DNA of 64,000 bases from Berberis thunbergii (lineage: Eukaryota; Streptophyta; Magnoliopsida; Ranunculales; Berberidaceae), in assembly GCA_003290165.1 (NCBI GenBank), contig QNQO01000448.1, positions 310,001-374,000 on the forward strand. The letters run 5' to 3'. Position 1 is the first letter of the stretch; every line of letters begins with the position of its first letter. Position numbers and translations under genes: made by a program. Below, piece after piece: positions 43,190 to 54,039 of this stretch. The notes beneath the pieces were generated by a model, which had not been told where the DNA came from, did no database searches, and saw nothing but the letters and a program-made list of their open reading frames with translations.

Positions 43190-45060
43190 CTTGTCTTCTC
43201 TATAAATATCCGCTGTTTCGAGGCAAATTTCTCCCATTGTTATCTGTGTAATTTCTTCAAGCAACCGTGTCGTTGTAATGTTCGATTTGTCTTGTTTATC
43301 AATGGCAGACAATGTTGAACTTTCTTCTAAGGATTTGTTGTCCTTCACATGCCTCAAGCTCTTTGAGGATAGTTTGGTTGACAAAATCGAATTAATCAGG
43401 CTTTGAAGTCTATATTGTATTCCAATAAATCTGGAAATCATTCCTGCATTAGAAGATTTGGCTTCAACTACACCCCCTCAGGGGTATATAAGTTTGCACC
43501 AGGGCATGTTTACGTCGGGGCTTCGATTTCCAGTGTCGGATGACGTCTGGAGTTTCTTCATATCTCTTCACATCCCTCTCGCTCAAATGGTTTCAAGTGA
43601 ATTTAAGGTCTTGATTGAGATTCTTTTGAGGGTGCATGATGTTGGCCTTCGTTTGACTCCGGCGATAATCCATCATATGACTTTCGCTCGGTTGGATTCT
43701 AGGGGCCTTTGCATACTTAATTGCCCCACTTGTTTGCATTCAGTAGCGGATGACACTGAGCTCTGAGAGCGGTATTGATTCCTGGCTTTAGTGAATTCTC
43801 CATACTTCAAGCTTGGGGGCAGTAGAGTCCCAAGATACTTCCATTTTGACTTTCGTAAGTTTCTTAGCTGCTGGCTTATTTTTTCGATCCCAAATGCATG
43901 CTAGTTTGATGTCGTTTATTTTTCAGGGAAGTTTGCAGTTTCGATTCTCACTAAGGAGGAAAGATGGATTGGGAGTTCATCAAACTCCCATTGACGTCCA
44001 TTGAGGAGGTCATAATGCCAGGCAATGTTGTGTGTAGCGGGTTGCTACAGTGTTCTCGTGACATTTTTGCTACATCGGGTTCGCCGGCTAAAGGGGTTGT
44101 CAGTCATCGTTCGAAAAAGAGAAGTCTAGCCATGCCTAGCCCGACTGGGTTAGCAGAATTGTAGGCAAGCGTGCCTCCTGTTGTTATACCCTTGGGTTGT
44201 CGTGTTCTACTCAGGCGGGAACTTCAGGGGGTCGTTGTTTCCTATTTGATACCGCTACTCCCCCTGTTGACTTAGAGAAAGAAAGCATTGGACCACACAT
44301 TGACGTGTCATGTCACCATGGGTCCAAGGTAGACGGTTGTGCCATTGAATTACCTACTCCTCTTGCGCTGCATCCCAAAGCTCACAGGTGAGTCCTTGCC
44401 TTGGATAATGCTTTCGTAGACCTGCAAATGTTGTTCTCGAATGCTCTCTATTCGGTGGATTCCTTGACTGGTCAGCTGCAGAGTTTCGGTACTGCATTGA
44501 ACTCGGGAGCCATGAAGGCCACAGTTTTTGCCTCTGAAGCGGAGTTTGCGGTATAAGATCTCAACTAAGGCCGGCCAAGTCAGATTTGACGTCAACCCGT
44601 GCTGAATTGGGATGGACTAGGGCCAAGCTAGAGCGCTTAGATGTGGCTATGGACAAATGGTCATCCGTTCTGCAGGCCCAAGATGTTGAGAGGAAATGGA
44701 CGGAGACAGAATTGGTCATCGTACGATGGCACTGGAGTTGAAAGTTGATAAGGGGCTTCGCCGTGTTCGCGAGGCAGAACATTTGTTGTCAGAGGAGCAT
44801 TCACACTATGTTCCTTGGTAAGTGTGGTAGATTCAACATTTCTTTTTGGAGGCCACTAATCTCATCGGAGGTCATTCGAGGCAGATTGGAGCTAGTGTCG
44901 ACCTTGATTTCGCCCATTATAGGACTACTGGTTTCGGGCCTATCTCTCGAGGGGAAGGTTTCGGCTCCACTGGACAAGCTTCTGATGAGGCTATTTACCC
45001 TTAAAATACTTGTAACATCCTTTCTGGGACAAACATAATTTTTAATGAAAGTATTTGTCT
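43190..45060 (+). pseudogene. antisense gene of Tat-A (type 1, 'putative gypsy type transposon' family)
   Basis: This gene reads against pol. A TATA box CTATAAATA (about 43200) precedes the ATG at 43302 (MADNVELSSKDLLSF...). After a stop near 43404 the frame gives PPQGYISLHQGMFTSGLRFP and HIPLAQMVSSEFKVLIEILL, which resembles the N-terminal domain of the plant protein family called 'putative gypsy type transposon' (G-Y-I-x-L...GLRFP...LAQ-x-x-x-x). Later frames give GFGSTGQASDEAIYP at about 44958-45001 as the likely C-terminus, followed by a polyadenylation-like TTTTTAATGAAAG region. It is broken by stops. The function of the family is unknown to me. Confidence 0.65.
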
Positions 45061-45169
45061 TGTATTATCGTGTTTTCATTAGACGCTTTGTAGATCGTAG
45101 AATTTGTACTTCCGGATAGAACACCTGTTATTGTGAGTTGAGTCGTATCAAAACTGATTGTTTTCGGCT

Positions 45170-47075
45170 TCTATTGCTTATCGGTGAGCCGTTCTAGTTC
45201 GCATACTATAGGCTGCCCACTGAGATGCTTCAAAAATTGTTGTCATTCGGGGAGCATTGATTGTTGTCATCCATGTGCGGCGGACTAGGTGTTGAGCACC
45301 TAAAGCTGTCGTCATCATTCATTGACTGACCTTACCTAGTACGTTGGGCGATCATTGTCTTTTTGAAAGCAATGATCCCATAGCTAATTGTCATCATCAA
45401 AAGGGCGCACGTAGACTATACCCAATTTCCACAGTTGTTGTCATTCGCGCGCAATGCACTAGGTGTTGGGCACTAGAAGCCATCATCATTAGTTGCAGAC
45501 TGACTAAGCTTACTTGGTAGGTGCAACGATCATTGTTTGTTAGAGAGCAATGACACCTTGGCAAGTCTTCATCATCAAGCTGGCGAGCACTGACTGGACT
45601 CCCACTTCCTCTCCATCAACGTTCACGCGCAGTGGACAACGCGTTGGGCACCAAAAGCCATCATCATCAGTCGCGAACTGACTAAGTTTACTTGGTAAAT
45701 TCGGCGATTATTGTTTATTAGAAAGCAATGACCCCTTGGTGAGTCATCATCATCAAGCAAGCGAGCACTGACTGAACTCTCACTTCCTTGTGGTCATCGT
45801 TCGTCCGTAGCAGTCTAAGTGTTGGGCACTAGAAGCCATCGTCATCAGTCGTGAACTAACTAAGTTTACCTGGTAAGTTTGACGATCATTGTCTGTTAGA
45901 GAACAATGACCCCTTGGCGAGTCGTCGTCATCAAGCGGACGAGCATTGACTGGACTCCTACTTCCTCAGCCGTCATTGTCGGCACGTAGCGGACTAGGCA
46001 TTGGGCACCAGAAGCCATCATCATCAGTCAAGAATTAACTAAGTTTACCTGGTAAGTTCGGCGATCATTGTTTGTTAGAGAGCAATGACCCTTTGGCGAG
46101 TCATTAACATCAAACGGGCAAGCACTGACTAGACTCCCACTTTCTCGATCGTCGTCGTCTGCACGCAGCGGACTAGGCGTTTGGCACCAAAAGCCATCGT
46201 CATCTGTTGCGAACTGACTAAGCTTACCTGGTAAGTTTGGCGATCATTGTCTGTTAGAGAGCAATGACCCCTTGGCGAGTCGTTGTCATCAAGCGAGTGA
46301 GCACTGACTGGACTCCTACTTCCTCAACCGTCGCCGTCCACACGCAGCGAACTGGGCATTGGCCACTAGAAGCCATCTTCATCAGTCACGAACTGACTAA
46401 GCTTACCTGCTATGTTCAACGATCACTGTCTGTTAGAGAGCAATGACCTTTTGGCGAGTTGTCGTCATCATCAAACGGGTGAGCGCTGACTGGACTCCCA
46501 CTTCCTTGGCCATCGTCATCCACGGGCAGGGGACTAGGCATTGGGCACTAGAAGCCATATCATCAGTCGCGAACTGACTAAGCTTACCTGGTAAGTTTGG
46601 GGATCATTGCCTGTTAAAGAACAAGACCCCTTTACGAGTCATCATCATCAAGTGGGCGAGCATTGACTAAGCTCCCACATCCTCACTAGTCGACGTCCGC
46701 ACGCAATGGACTAGGCATTGGGCACCATAAGTCATCGTCATCCATCACGAACTAACTAAGCCTACCTGGTATGTTCGGCGATCATTATTTGTTAGAGAGC
46801 AATGACCCCTTGGCAAGTCATCGTCATCAAGCAGGCAAGTGCTTACCGAACTCCCACTTCTTTGGTCGTTGTCGTCTGCACGAAGCGTACTAGGCGTTGG
46901 GCACCATAAGCCATGTGCATCAGTCTAACTAAGTTTATTTGGTAAGTTCTGTGATCATTGTTTGTTAGAGAGCAATGACCCCTTGGCGAGTCATCATCAT
47001 CAAGCAGGCGAGCGCTGACTGGACTCCCACTTCCTCAGCCACCATCGTCTGTGCGCAGCAGACTAGGCGTTAGGG
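45170..47075 (-). repeat. about 180-bp tandem array of Tat-A, about 10 units
   Basis: The motif GACTAGGCGTTGGGCAC or close variants recur at about 45287, 45465, 45640, 45815, 45990, 46170, 46350, 46530, 46710 and 46890. Each unit has GCCATCATCATCAGTC, GAACTGACTAAGCTTACCTG, GCGATCATTGTCTGTTAGAG and AGCAATGACCCCTTGGCGAG. The unit is homologous to that of Tat-B (57060-58385). The array lies between the 3' ends of the convergent pol and antisense genes. Confidence 0.92.
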
Positions 47076-47199
47076 TTAATATTCGAGTTTGGTAGTAGTG
47101 GGGATGATTTGGGGTCGTAACAGACAACAGTGGATGTTTTAGTAGAAGCAAATATTTTTGTTGATAATATTTTTGAGATGCTCTACATTTTATGGTCGT

Positions 47200-48170
47200 T
47201 TATGCCTATCACCATCTACGTCTTCCAACTACTACGTCCCCGGCTTGTTGACCTTAGTTACTCTGTATGGTTCTTCCCAGTTCGGGTTTAGCTTTCCCAC
47301 GCAAGCTTCTTTGGTGTTTTGCAGGGTCTTCCTGAGTACCCAATCTCTCACCTTGAATTCGTGTGGCTTAACCTTCTTATTGGAGTAGTGTGCAATCCGT
47401 TGTTGGGAGGCAACTATCTTGGTGGAGGCTAAATCCCGTTTTTCTTCAAGGAGGTCTAGTCCAACGCAAAAGGCTTCGCCGTTTCCGTCCGATCTGAATT
47501 TTTCCATTAAGAAGGTAGGCATTTCGAGTTCTACCGGAACCATGGCTTATGACCCATATGCCAAGGCGAAGCTTCCTTTTGATCACCTCTAAGATTGTTC
47601 GGTTGGTAACCTCTGTTTGGCCGTTGGCTTGTGATTGCCCTGGCGAGGAGAAATGGTAATTGATGTTCAAATTTTTGCACAGTTTTTTTAACCTTGATAC
47701 CTTCGAACTTAGTTTCGTTATTGCTGGCCAATACTTTGGGGATGCCAAATCTGCAGTCGATGGTGGCCCATATGAATTTTACTATTTGACCCATTTGGTA
47801 AAGTAGTCGAAAACCACAAGAAGGAACCTTTTACCGGACGTAGCTGGGAACGGTCTGACGATGTCCATCCCCCACTACGTGAATGGCCATGGACTTGTCA
47901 TCGGTGTCAGTGGCTGAGTAGGCATGTGTGTATGGCACGAACTCCTGACATTTGTCGCACATGTGGATAGTATCCTTGACATCTCATTGCATTGTAGACC
48001 AATAGTACCATAGACTTAAAGCTTATGGGCATAGGTCTCCCTTCTCTGATGATTTTTGTATATACCGTTGTAGATTCTTCCTAGGAACTGGCTTGCCTCT
48101 GAAAGTGAAAGACATCAGAGCAGAGGTCATGTCGTTGATCTCCTATATAACTTGTAGTTTAGGATAGTGT
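47200..48170 (-). pseudogene. integrase of Tat-A (broken)
   Basis: The minus strand gives the core end FGIPKVLASNNETKFEG (about 47700-47752), where the second catalytic Asp is replaced by Asn (SNN for the usual SDN), then NYHFSSPGQSQANGQTEVTN with the following region, and a C-terminal part GLDLLEEKRDLASTKIVASQ / KVRDWVLRKTLQNTKEA (47270-47463). Several frames are needed. The layout matches the integrase of Tat-C. Confidence 0.8.
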
Positions 48171-48297
48171 ACCTCGTTGTTTTCTTTTTAAGTCTTCTGG
48201 CTTCAACCTTTTCGGTCGATAGAGTTCTAGTTGTGATGTATTTGAGGATCAGAATCATCCAATTTGGTGATGCGTCTGCAACACAAATATCTCTAGG

Positions 48298-48732
48298 TTA
48301 TTCTTCATCGAGGCTTAATTGCTCTTGGTATTCAATGAGACTACTTGAGACTTCGGCAAAGGTTGAGGCTTCTTTGGCTAGCGTGTTAACTCTTTTATTG
48401 TCGTCCCGAGGGCATTGTACGAGTTTGCACCTTTTGAACCAGTTCATTGCGTAGAGTACCTTTTTCTGGTAAGCTATCATGCGGGGGTCCTTGCTATTAA
48501 AATCTTTTTTAACTTGGTTGACTACCAGTCTTGAGTTGATATACGTTGTTAGGTGATCTATCTTGATTCTCAAGGCTAGCTTCAGGTCGGATAGGAGGGC
48601 CTCATTTTTGGCCTCGTTGTTCGAAGTAGGAAACCTGAATCTGACGACTTTTTTCCAGTGCAAAGCCGTTTGGAGAGCGGAGTGTGATCCCTGCTCTGTT
48701 TGCTTTCCCATTGATGATCCGTCGCAGCACAA
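48298..48732 (-). pseudogene. second (archaeal-type) RNase H of Tat-A
   Basis: The frame reads CDGSSMGKQTEQGSHSALQT, FRFPTSNNEAKNEALLSDLK, INSRLVVNQVKKDFNSKD and VNTLAKEASTFA. The DGS, NNEAxNEAL and D-N-xxVNxLAKEA blocks mark the extra RNase H of the Tat lineage. One 144-residue frame is open here, so this domain is among the better preserved parts of Tat-A. Confidence 0.82.
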
Positions 48733-49013
48733 GGTCCGTTCTCGGATGTTTGAATCCGAGGTCTAGTGATCGGTCTTTGCCTTTTCTCCACCGGTGAACT
48801 CAGCGATGAAGTCCACCAGTACCCGAGCTTTGATGCTATTTTTTAGGCATAGCTTATGTCAAGCTACTCGTGTTCTAGTAACCATTTCACCATACTGCTG
48901 GATAACTCTGATTTATGCAGTACCGGAAGGAGCGGATGTTTGGTTAAAACAGTTATAGAGTGGGCCTGAAAATAGGGCTTCAATTTTCTAGAGGATACGA
49001 CTAGCACTAGGGC

Positions 49014-50150
49014 TTACTTTTTCAGGTCTGGGTAGTGTGTTTCTGCCTCTATGAAGGTTTTACTGGCGTAATACATTGGTCTTTGGGTTCCCTGGTCATC
49101 ACATAGGAAGGATGAGCTCACGACATGCTTGGAAACAAACAAATATAAGTAGAGTGTTTCCCTTGTTGCTGATTTTGAGAGTAGCTCTAGACTCCCCACG
49201 TATGCTTTTAGACTTTGAAAGGTTTGTTCGCACTCCTCATTCCATGAGAACCCTTTTCTTACCCTTAGTATTTTAAAGAAAGGAAGACACTTGTCAGATG
49301 ATTTATATATAAACTTATTGAGTGTTGCTACCCTCCCAGTCAGGCTCTAAACGTCTTTGATGCTGGTGGGGGCTTTAATGTCGATAAGGTCCTGAATCTA
49401 CTTTGGGTTAGACTCGATTCCTCTCTTGCTCACTAAATAGCTTAAGAGTTTTCCAGATTCAACTCCAAACATACACTTCTGCGAGTTGAGCTTCATTTGG
49501 TATTTCCAGAGTTGGTTGAACGCTTCAGTGAGGTCTTCTATGTGGTCGGGGCTACGAAGGCTCTTGACCAACATATCATCAATGTAAACCTCCATGTTCT
49601 TGCTGATCTGTTCTTTAAACATTCGGTTTACCAGTCGTTGGTATGTAGCACCTGCGTTCTTTAAGTCGAACGACAACACCCTATAACAATATATCCCTAT
49701 TTTAGTTACGAAAGAGATATTTTCTTGATATGGGGTGTGCATCAATATTTAATTGTAGCCTGAGTAGACGTTCATGAAACTTAGTAAATTGTGCCCAGAC
49801 GGGCATCCACGATTTGATCAATGTGGGGGAGTGGGAAGCTGTCCTTCTGGCATGCTTTGTTCAGGTCCATGTAGTCTACACACACTCTCCACTTCCCATT
49901 TTTCTTTTTTACAAGAACGGTGTTTGCCAGCCAATCTAGGTATCACACTTCTTTAATCATATCCGCGTTGAGTAACCGCTGCACTTCCTCATTTATGATC
50001 TTATTTCTTTCAGGCGCCATGAGCCTCTTCTTCTGCTGTACGATTTTCCTCGTGGGGTCCACCTCAAGGCAATGGGTGATTATTGACAAATCGATTCCCA
50101 CCATGCCTCGCATGGTCTAGGCAAAGATGTCCTGGTTAATTTGTAGCAGC
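49014..50150 (-). pseudogene. reverse transcriptase and first RNase H of Tat-A (broken)
   Basis: RT pieces are readable at about 49398-49745 (CYRVLSFDLKNAGATYQRLV, then YIDDMLVKSLRSPDHIEDL and MKLNSQKCMFGV). A further piece upstream near 49860-50130 has VCVDYMDLNKAC-like sequence and the RT start. RNase H follows at 49014-49199 (PMYYASKTFIEAETHYPDL). YIDD is intact, but stops split the frame. Confidence 0.83.
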
Positions 50151-50548
50151 TTTGTGAGTTGTTCCACCAAATCCTTGTTCAAGCGAGACCCTATCTAAAT
50201 AGCCCTGCTGTTGAGAGGGTTGTCGAGGTAAATCGTGATGGTTTCTTCCTCCGATTAGCCGGTGTTGGGCCTACCTCGAAGGCTTGCAAAGGCCTCGTCA
50301 TCTGGGATAGGTTGTTCTCCCCTCGTTCCTTGGGCGAAGTTGAGAAGCATCTAGGGCACAAGGCCAGCTGCTAACTAATGATAGCTTGGTAACAGTGTCG
50401 CCATGCACTAGCATTCTCTAGCGATCGTTTGGTTTCCTCTTAAAGTACCGGCCGCTTGGTTTATCAGATACTTGATGCATTGATGTAAGGTGGAGATAGC
50501 TGCTCCCATTTGGTGTATCCAGGGTCTCCCTAGGACTGCATTATATGC

Positions 50549-50812
50549 TTAAGGTGCATTGATCACTATTAACTCTTGAAACAAAGTTTTTTGAGTTGGC
50601 TTTTTTCCTATTGCTACCATCAATTGTATTTTTCTCACTGAAAAACACTTTTTGCTGTTGAAATCAAGCATCGAACGGTTTTCGGGGGTTAGTGCATGTT
50701 CCTTCAGTTGCATGCTGCAGAACATGCGAATAAACAGGACGTTCAATGAACTTTTGATCTCCACCATGGATCTCTTTACTTCCCAGTTTGCAAGAGATAT
50801 CGTTCTCACCAA
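50549..50812 (-). pseudogene. protease region of Tat-A
   Basis: The frame reads WEVKRSMVEIKSSLNVLFIR then MQLKEHALTPENRSMLDFNS. The stretch EIKSSLNVLF stands where Tat proteases have D-x-G-S-S, so the catalytic aspartate and glycine are lost (compare DIGSSANVLF in Tat-C). Confidence 0.7.
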
Positions 50813-51076
50813 GGCCTCATAGTGCGAGACTTGGATGCACTAGAGGTCTTCATCCGTAAATGCTAGTAGCCTGGAGTGGTTATGCATCTGAGCGTGGGTG
50901 CTAATTGTTCGCCGCATACCGCTTGAACCCTTATACCTCAGAGAGCCTTTTTCCTGGACTTATTTGATAGTTCGGACTTAGAGTGGGCTCCATGAAGCAC
51001 ACATATTCTGTCAGGTGATTTCTCCCCTGGCCCGACTTTGCTTCTGGTTGCCCTTTTTTTCTAGGGCAATGTAGCT

Positions 51077-51478
51077 CTACGCTTCTCTTGTTAGGTCCGC
51101 CATATCCACTGGTGGGTCTAGAGTTAGGAAGTTATAGAACTTACTTTTCTCCAGACCGTTGATGAAGGCTGAGAGGATTGTCGTGTCGTTGCACACGTTG
51201 ACGACAGTTAGATCACCGTTGAAGCGAGTTATATACGCCCTTAGTGTCTCATCGGGTTTCTGTTTAATTGACTTGTGCATCTTCATCGATAACAAGATTT
51301 GTTGCATAGAAAGTGATCTTGGATATGATTCAGGGTTCGTCGGTGTTTCTGTTGTTTCGAAAGCACAAGTTTGATGCCTGTGTGTCGCTTGCACCATCGA
51401 TAGTGGTAAGGTAGCGCCAGGCTGAGCGTTCGACGTGTCCCCTCGTTCTCCATTATTGTGTGATCTAGTGGTCATCAT
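51077..51478 (-). pseudogene. gag fragment of Tat-A
   Basis: A 133-residue frame has MHKSIKQKPDETLRAYITRF, NGDLTVVNVCNDTTILSAFI and NGLEKSKFYNFLTLDPP, the typical helical segment of Tat Gag proteins. The first ATG lies about 75 bp from the 5' LTR, a short distance. The central part of gag appears deleted. Confidence 0.72.
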
Positions 51479-51533
51479 CTTTTTGTATTTTGAAGAGAGA
51501 TGATACTAGTGAAAGGTTAGGAATTGTTTCGTC

Positions 51534-51552
51534 CCCACGGATGGCGCCAAAC
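51534..51552 (-). promoter_or_regulatory. primer region of Tat-A
   Basis: On the minus strand the sequence after the 5' LTR is GTTTGGCGCCATCCGTGGGG. The same block, GTTTAGCGCCATCCATGGGG, follows the 5' LTR of Tat-B, so it is conserved and is the expected primer binding site. I do not assign the tRNA. Confidence 0.65.
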
Positions 51553-52226
51553 TAGTGCAGTCATTTTTCTTTTCTTGTTTTGACCTTGACCTACAAACCT
51601 GCTGACCTGCACAAGGAATGCATGTAAGCCATAGACCACCGTTGTGGTGGATGCTAAAGTCAGGCGGGGATCTGAGGAAGGTGTAATGTTGTAAATAGGG
51701 AATTTGAAGCGTACCTTAGCTTACCAACCTCATGTCTTATTTAAAATGCAAGAGTTCTAGTTCGACCAAATCATCGATGGCGTAGTTTAGGGAAGAAGAT
51801 CATCGTGGAGATCTTTATCTAATTAGGAGTCGTGATGTGAAGGGAAGTTTCCATCTTAGCCTTGTGCTCATAGATATGCGGGAGATAGTTCATGTTCTGA
51901 GAGTAGTCTATAGGTAGAAGTCTCCTTATGTGACATATACTCTGGAATATGCTTCCTAGTTGGAAGTAAAAAGTTGTTGTACTTGCCCGCCTAAAGCTGA
52001 TCCTTGAGATATTTGCCTTAATAAGATTTACAGGTATTGAAGATAGTTGTGAGACACGTGGGCTTAGCAGGCCATAAGACTCCAAATCTGTTTGGCGGAT
52101 TGCATTAGACGGGCTTAAAACCGTTTAGGCCGGATCAATGTTGGGCTGACGCTATAGCCTGATATTCCTCGAGATCATCATTACACGTGTACAGTGCAGA
52201 GTTGGGAATGCTTTGGAGTATGATCA
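51553..52226 (-). repeat. 5' LTR of Tat-A
   Basis: A 674-bp LTR that ends GGAGTATGATCA on the plus strand next to the ATATT duplication. Its first bases (TAGTGCAG) have drifted from the TGATGCAG of the other LTR. It contains GATCATCATTACACGTGTAC at about 52173-52192. Confidence 0.87.
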
Positions 52227-53084
52227 ATATTGATCATTGATTTTGTTGGAAAGATCTTCAAAATTGCATTTCAACGATATCAAGTTTACCAAAATCCAAC
52301 AATTAGATGGTTATGATAGTTTTTATTTAGAAAAAAAACACAATATTTTCTCTCTCCACAACATGTACAACCCACAAATTTTTTTCACAATGTTTTCATT
52401 ATCTTTGTCCTTCTACATGTTTTATATTTACAAACATGTCATTATAAAAAATGAATTTCAACCCTCAACACATTTCCCAACTTTCAATCATAGCCATATT
52501 TTATTTCCAATCCTTATGATTTGACTTCGTTCCAGTCAACAATGAATAGTAAAAAACCACTCTGAATTGTATTATAGATTAACATATTACCCATGTCATT
52601 GGCACTCCACATACATTTTTTTATTGTTAATTGTTATACATTAGACACTCTCATCACCATCTCCACCATTGCCCTCAATCAGTTCCAAAAAAAATCATTT
52701 TTTTAAAGTGTAAACTTATTCTTTTCAGAGTCAAACTCAGTTATAATTAGAATTGATTGAATGCTCAAGGTCTTTGTTTGAATGTTTATTAAAATGTCTG
52801 TCCATTTCTTTGAAAAATATTATACTTACATGTTTTTAATAATAAATATATTCAAGGTATCATTGAGTGTTTGTATTGATCATTGGTTTGGTTGGGAAGA
52901 TCTTCAAAATTGCATTTCAATAATACCAAGTTTACCAAAATCTAATAACTACATAAAGAGTGATGATAATTTCAATTTGAAAAAAGGGAAAACACAATAT
53001 TTTTTCTCTTTGCCACATGTACAATCCACCAACTTTTTCACAAAAAATTAATTTTTTTTGCCCTTCTATATGTTTTATATTTAC

Positions 53085-53891
53085 TGATGTTGTCAAATCC
53101 TGTTTTCATTGACCTTGGTACGCATAGGGAACACAAAGACCACCGTTGTGGCAGCCAATGACTTTCTGATGCTAAAGTCAGACAAGCTTGAGAAAGGCGT
53201 AATGTTGCAAATTGGGTTCTATAGCATACCTTTGTTTTTTTTTTGAAAGGCGAGCATGGTTTATAATAGGATCCCAGAACCCATAAAAATGCCGCAAGCT
53301 AGGTTTGAACCCATGACCTAGTGATACCATCCACCAAGCTCTAACAGTTGAGCTGTCATGCCATTGGCAACATACCTTTGTTCATCAACCCTGTGTCCTA
53401 CTTATCATGCGAGAGTCCTTGTTTGCATGGGCCTTTGGTGGCGTAGTTTAAGGGAAAATATCTTGCTAGAGATACTTTCCTTTGCTAGGAGTCATCCATG
53501 TAGGAAAGTTTCCTTACACGATATGTGCTCCTAGATCTGTGGGAGATTATTCCTTTTTGGAGTATTGTCCATGGATGTGAGTTTCCATGCACGACTTATA
53601 CTCTGGTATTTGTTTCCTAGTGGGAAACAATGTATTGATGGTTTGCTTATCTTAGGTCGATCCCCCATATACTTGCCTCATTAGGTCTTAGGGTATTGGG
53701 CTTGACCATGTGACGTATGGGCTTATAAGGGCACTACAGTTTGGGTCCAACCTTGTGGACCAAACTAAAGTGGGCTTCGTGTCATCTGGGCTTTGCCAGA
53801 TTGGGCGGGCAATCAGACCGATTTTGCTCTATTGAGAGATCATCATGACATGTGTACGACGGGAATTAATGGATGGTTTAGTGTATCATCA
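53085..53891 (-). repeat. 3' LTR of Tat-B with a SINE inside
   Basis: It is 807 bp long, of which 146 bp are the SINE and its target duplication. Without these it matches the 672-bp right LTR. On the minus strand it is preceded by the purine-rich CTCGAGGGGAGTAGT (53892-53905). It contains GATCATCATGACATGTGTAC at about 53839-53858. Confidence 0.93.
53235..53370 (-). mobile_element. tRNA-derived SINE in the Tat-B LTR
   Basis: CATACCTTTG flanks it perfectly at 53225-53234 and 53371-53380, and the other LTR has the site once. On the minus strand it has an A box GACAGCTCAACTGTTAGAGC, a B box GGGTTCAAACC, a 3' part and an A tail of 10 bases. It belongs to a different SINE family from the one at 20000-20117. 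Confidence 0.93.
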
Positions 53892-54039
53892 ACTACTCCC
53901 CTCGAGTTTGTGGGCAGCTCGTCAGCCCACTAAATCATGTCGTGAAAGAACTGGGTGGTCACGATGATTGTGTTTGAATCATCTCTACGAGCGGCACACA
54001 TCATCATGTGGCCATGTGACTGCTCAAAAAAGGCAGGAA

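Larger units (their letters stand above)
42430..52226 (-). mobile_element. Tat-A: Ty3/gypsy Tat-lineage element, full length but decayed, 9.8 kb
   Basis: LTRs are 42430-43091 and 51553-52226. The flanks GTATT (42425-42429) and ATATT (52227-52231) are the target duplication with one change. From right to left are the primer region, gag, protease, RT, two RNase H domains and integrase (minus), then a tandem array of about 180 bp units, then a plus-strand gene that starts near the 3' LTR. All genes carry stops. LTRs differ at many positions, so the insertion is old. Confidence 0.9.
42216..52578 (-). mobile_element. Helitron-like element H4, split by Tat-A
   Basis: The 3' part is 42216-42429 (ending ...AAGTGTTTGTATT) and the 5' part 52232-52578 (GATCATTGATTTTG... 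to TATTATAGA). Between them lies the 9.8-kb Tat-A. The other Helitron copies read straight through the junction (GTGTTTGTATTGATCATTGG at 52864), which fixes the insertion point. Its 5' end directly touches H5. Confidence 0.75.

Noticed and set aside
44350..44782. minus-strand frames in the Tat-A antisense gene
   Set aside because: They lie opposite the plus-strand antisense gene, have no retroelement domain, and lie beyond the integrase end of pol.
45170..47075. CRISPR-like array or centromeric satellite
   Set aside because: Units of about 180 bp are contiguous without spacers and lie inside a single retroelement, so they are an internal tandem repeat, not a CRISPR array. Ten units are too few to call a satellite.
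53235..53370. possible tRNA gene
   Set aside because: A and B boxes are present, but no cloverleaf with a complete acceptor stem can be drawn, and the A tail and target duplication show a SINE. The same holds for 20000-20117.
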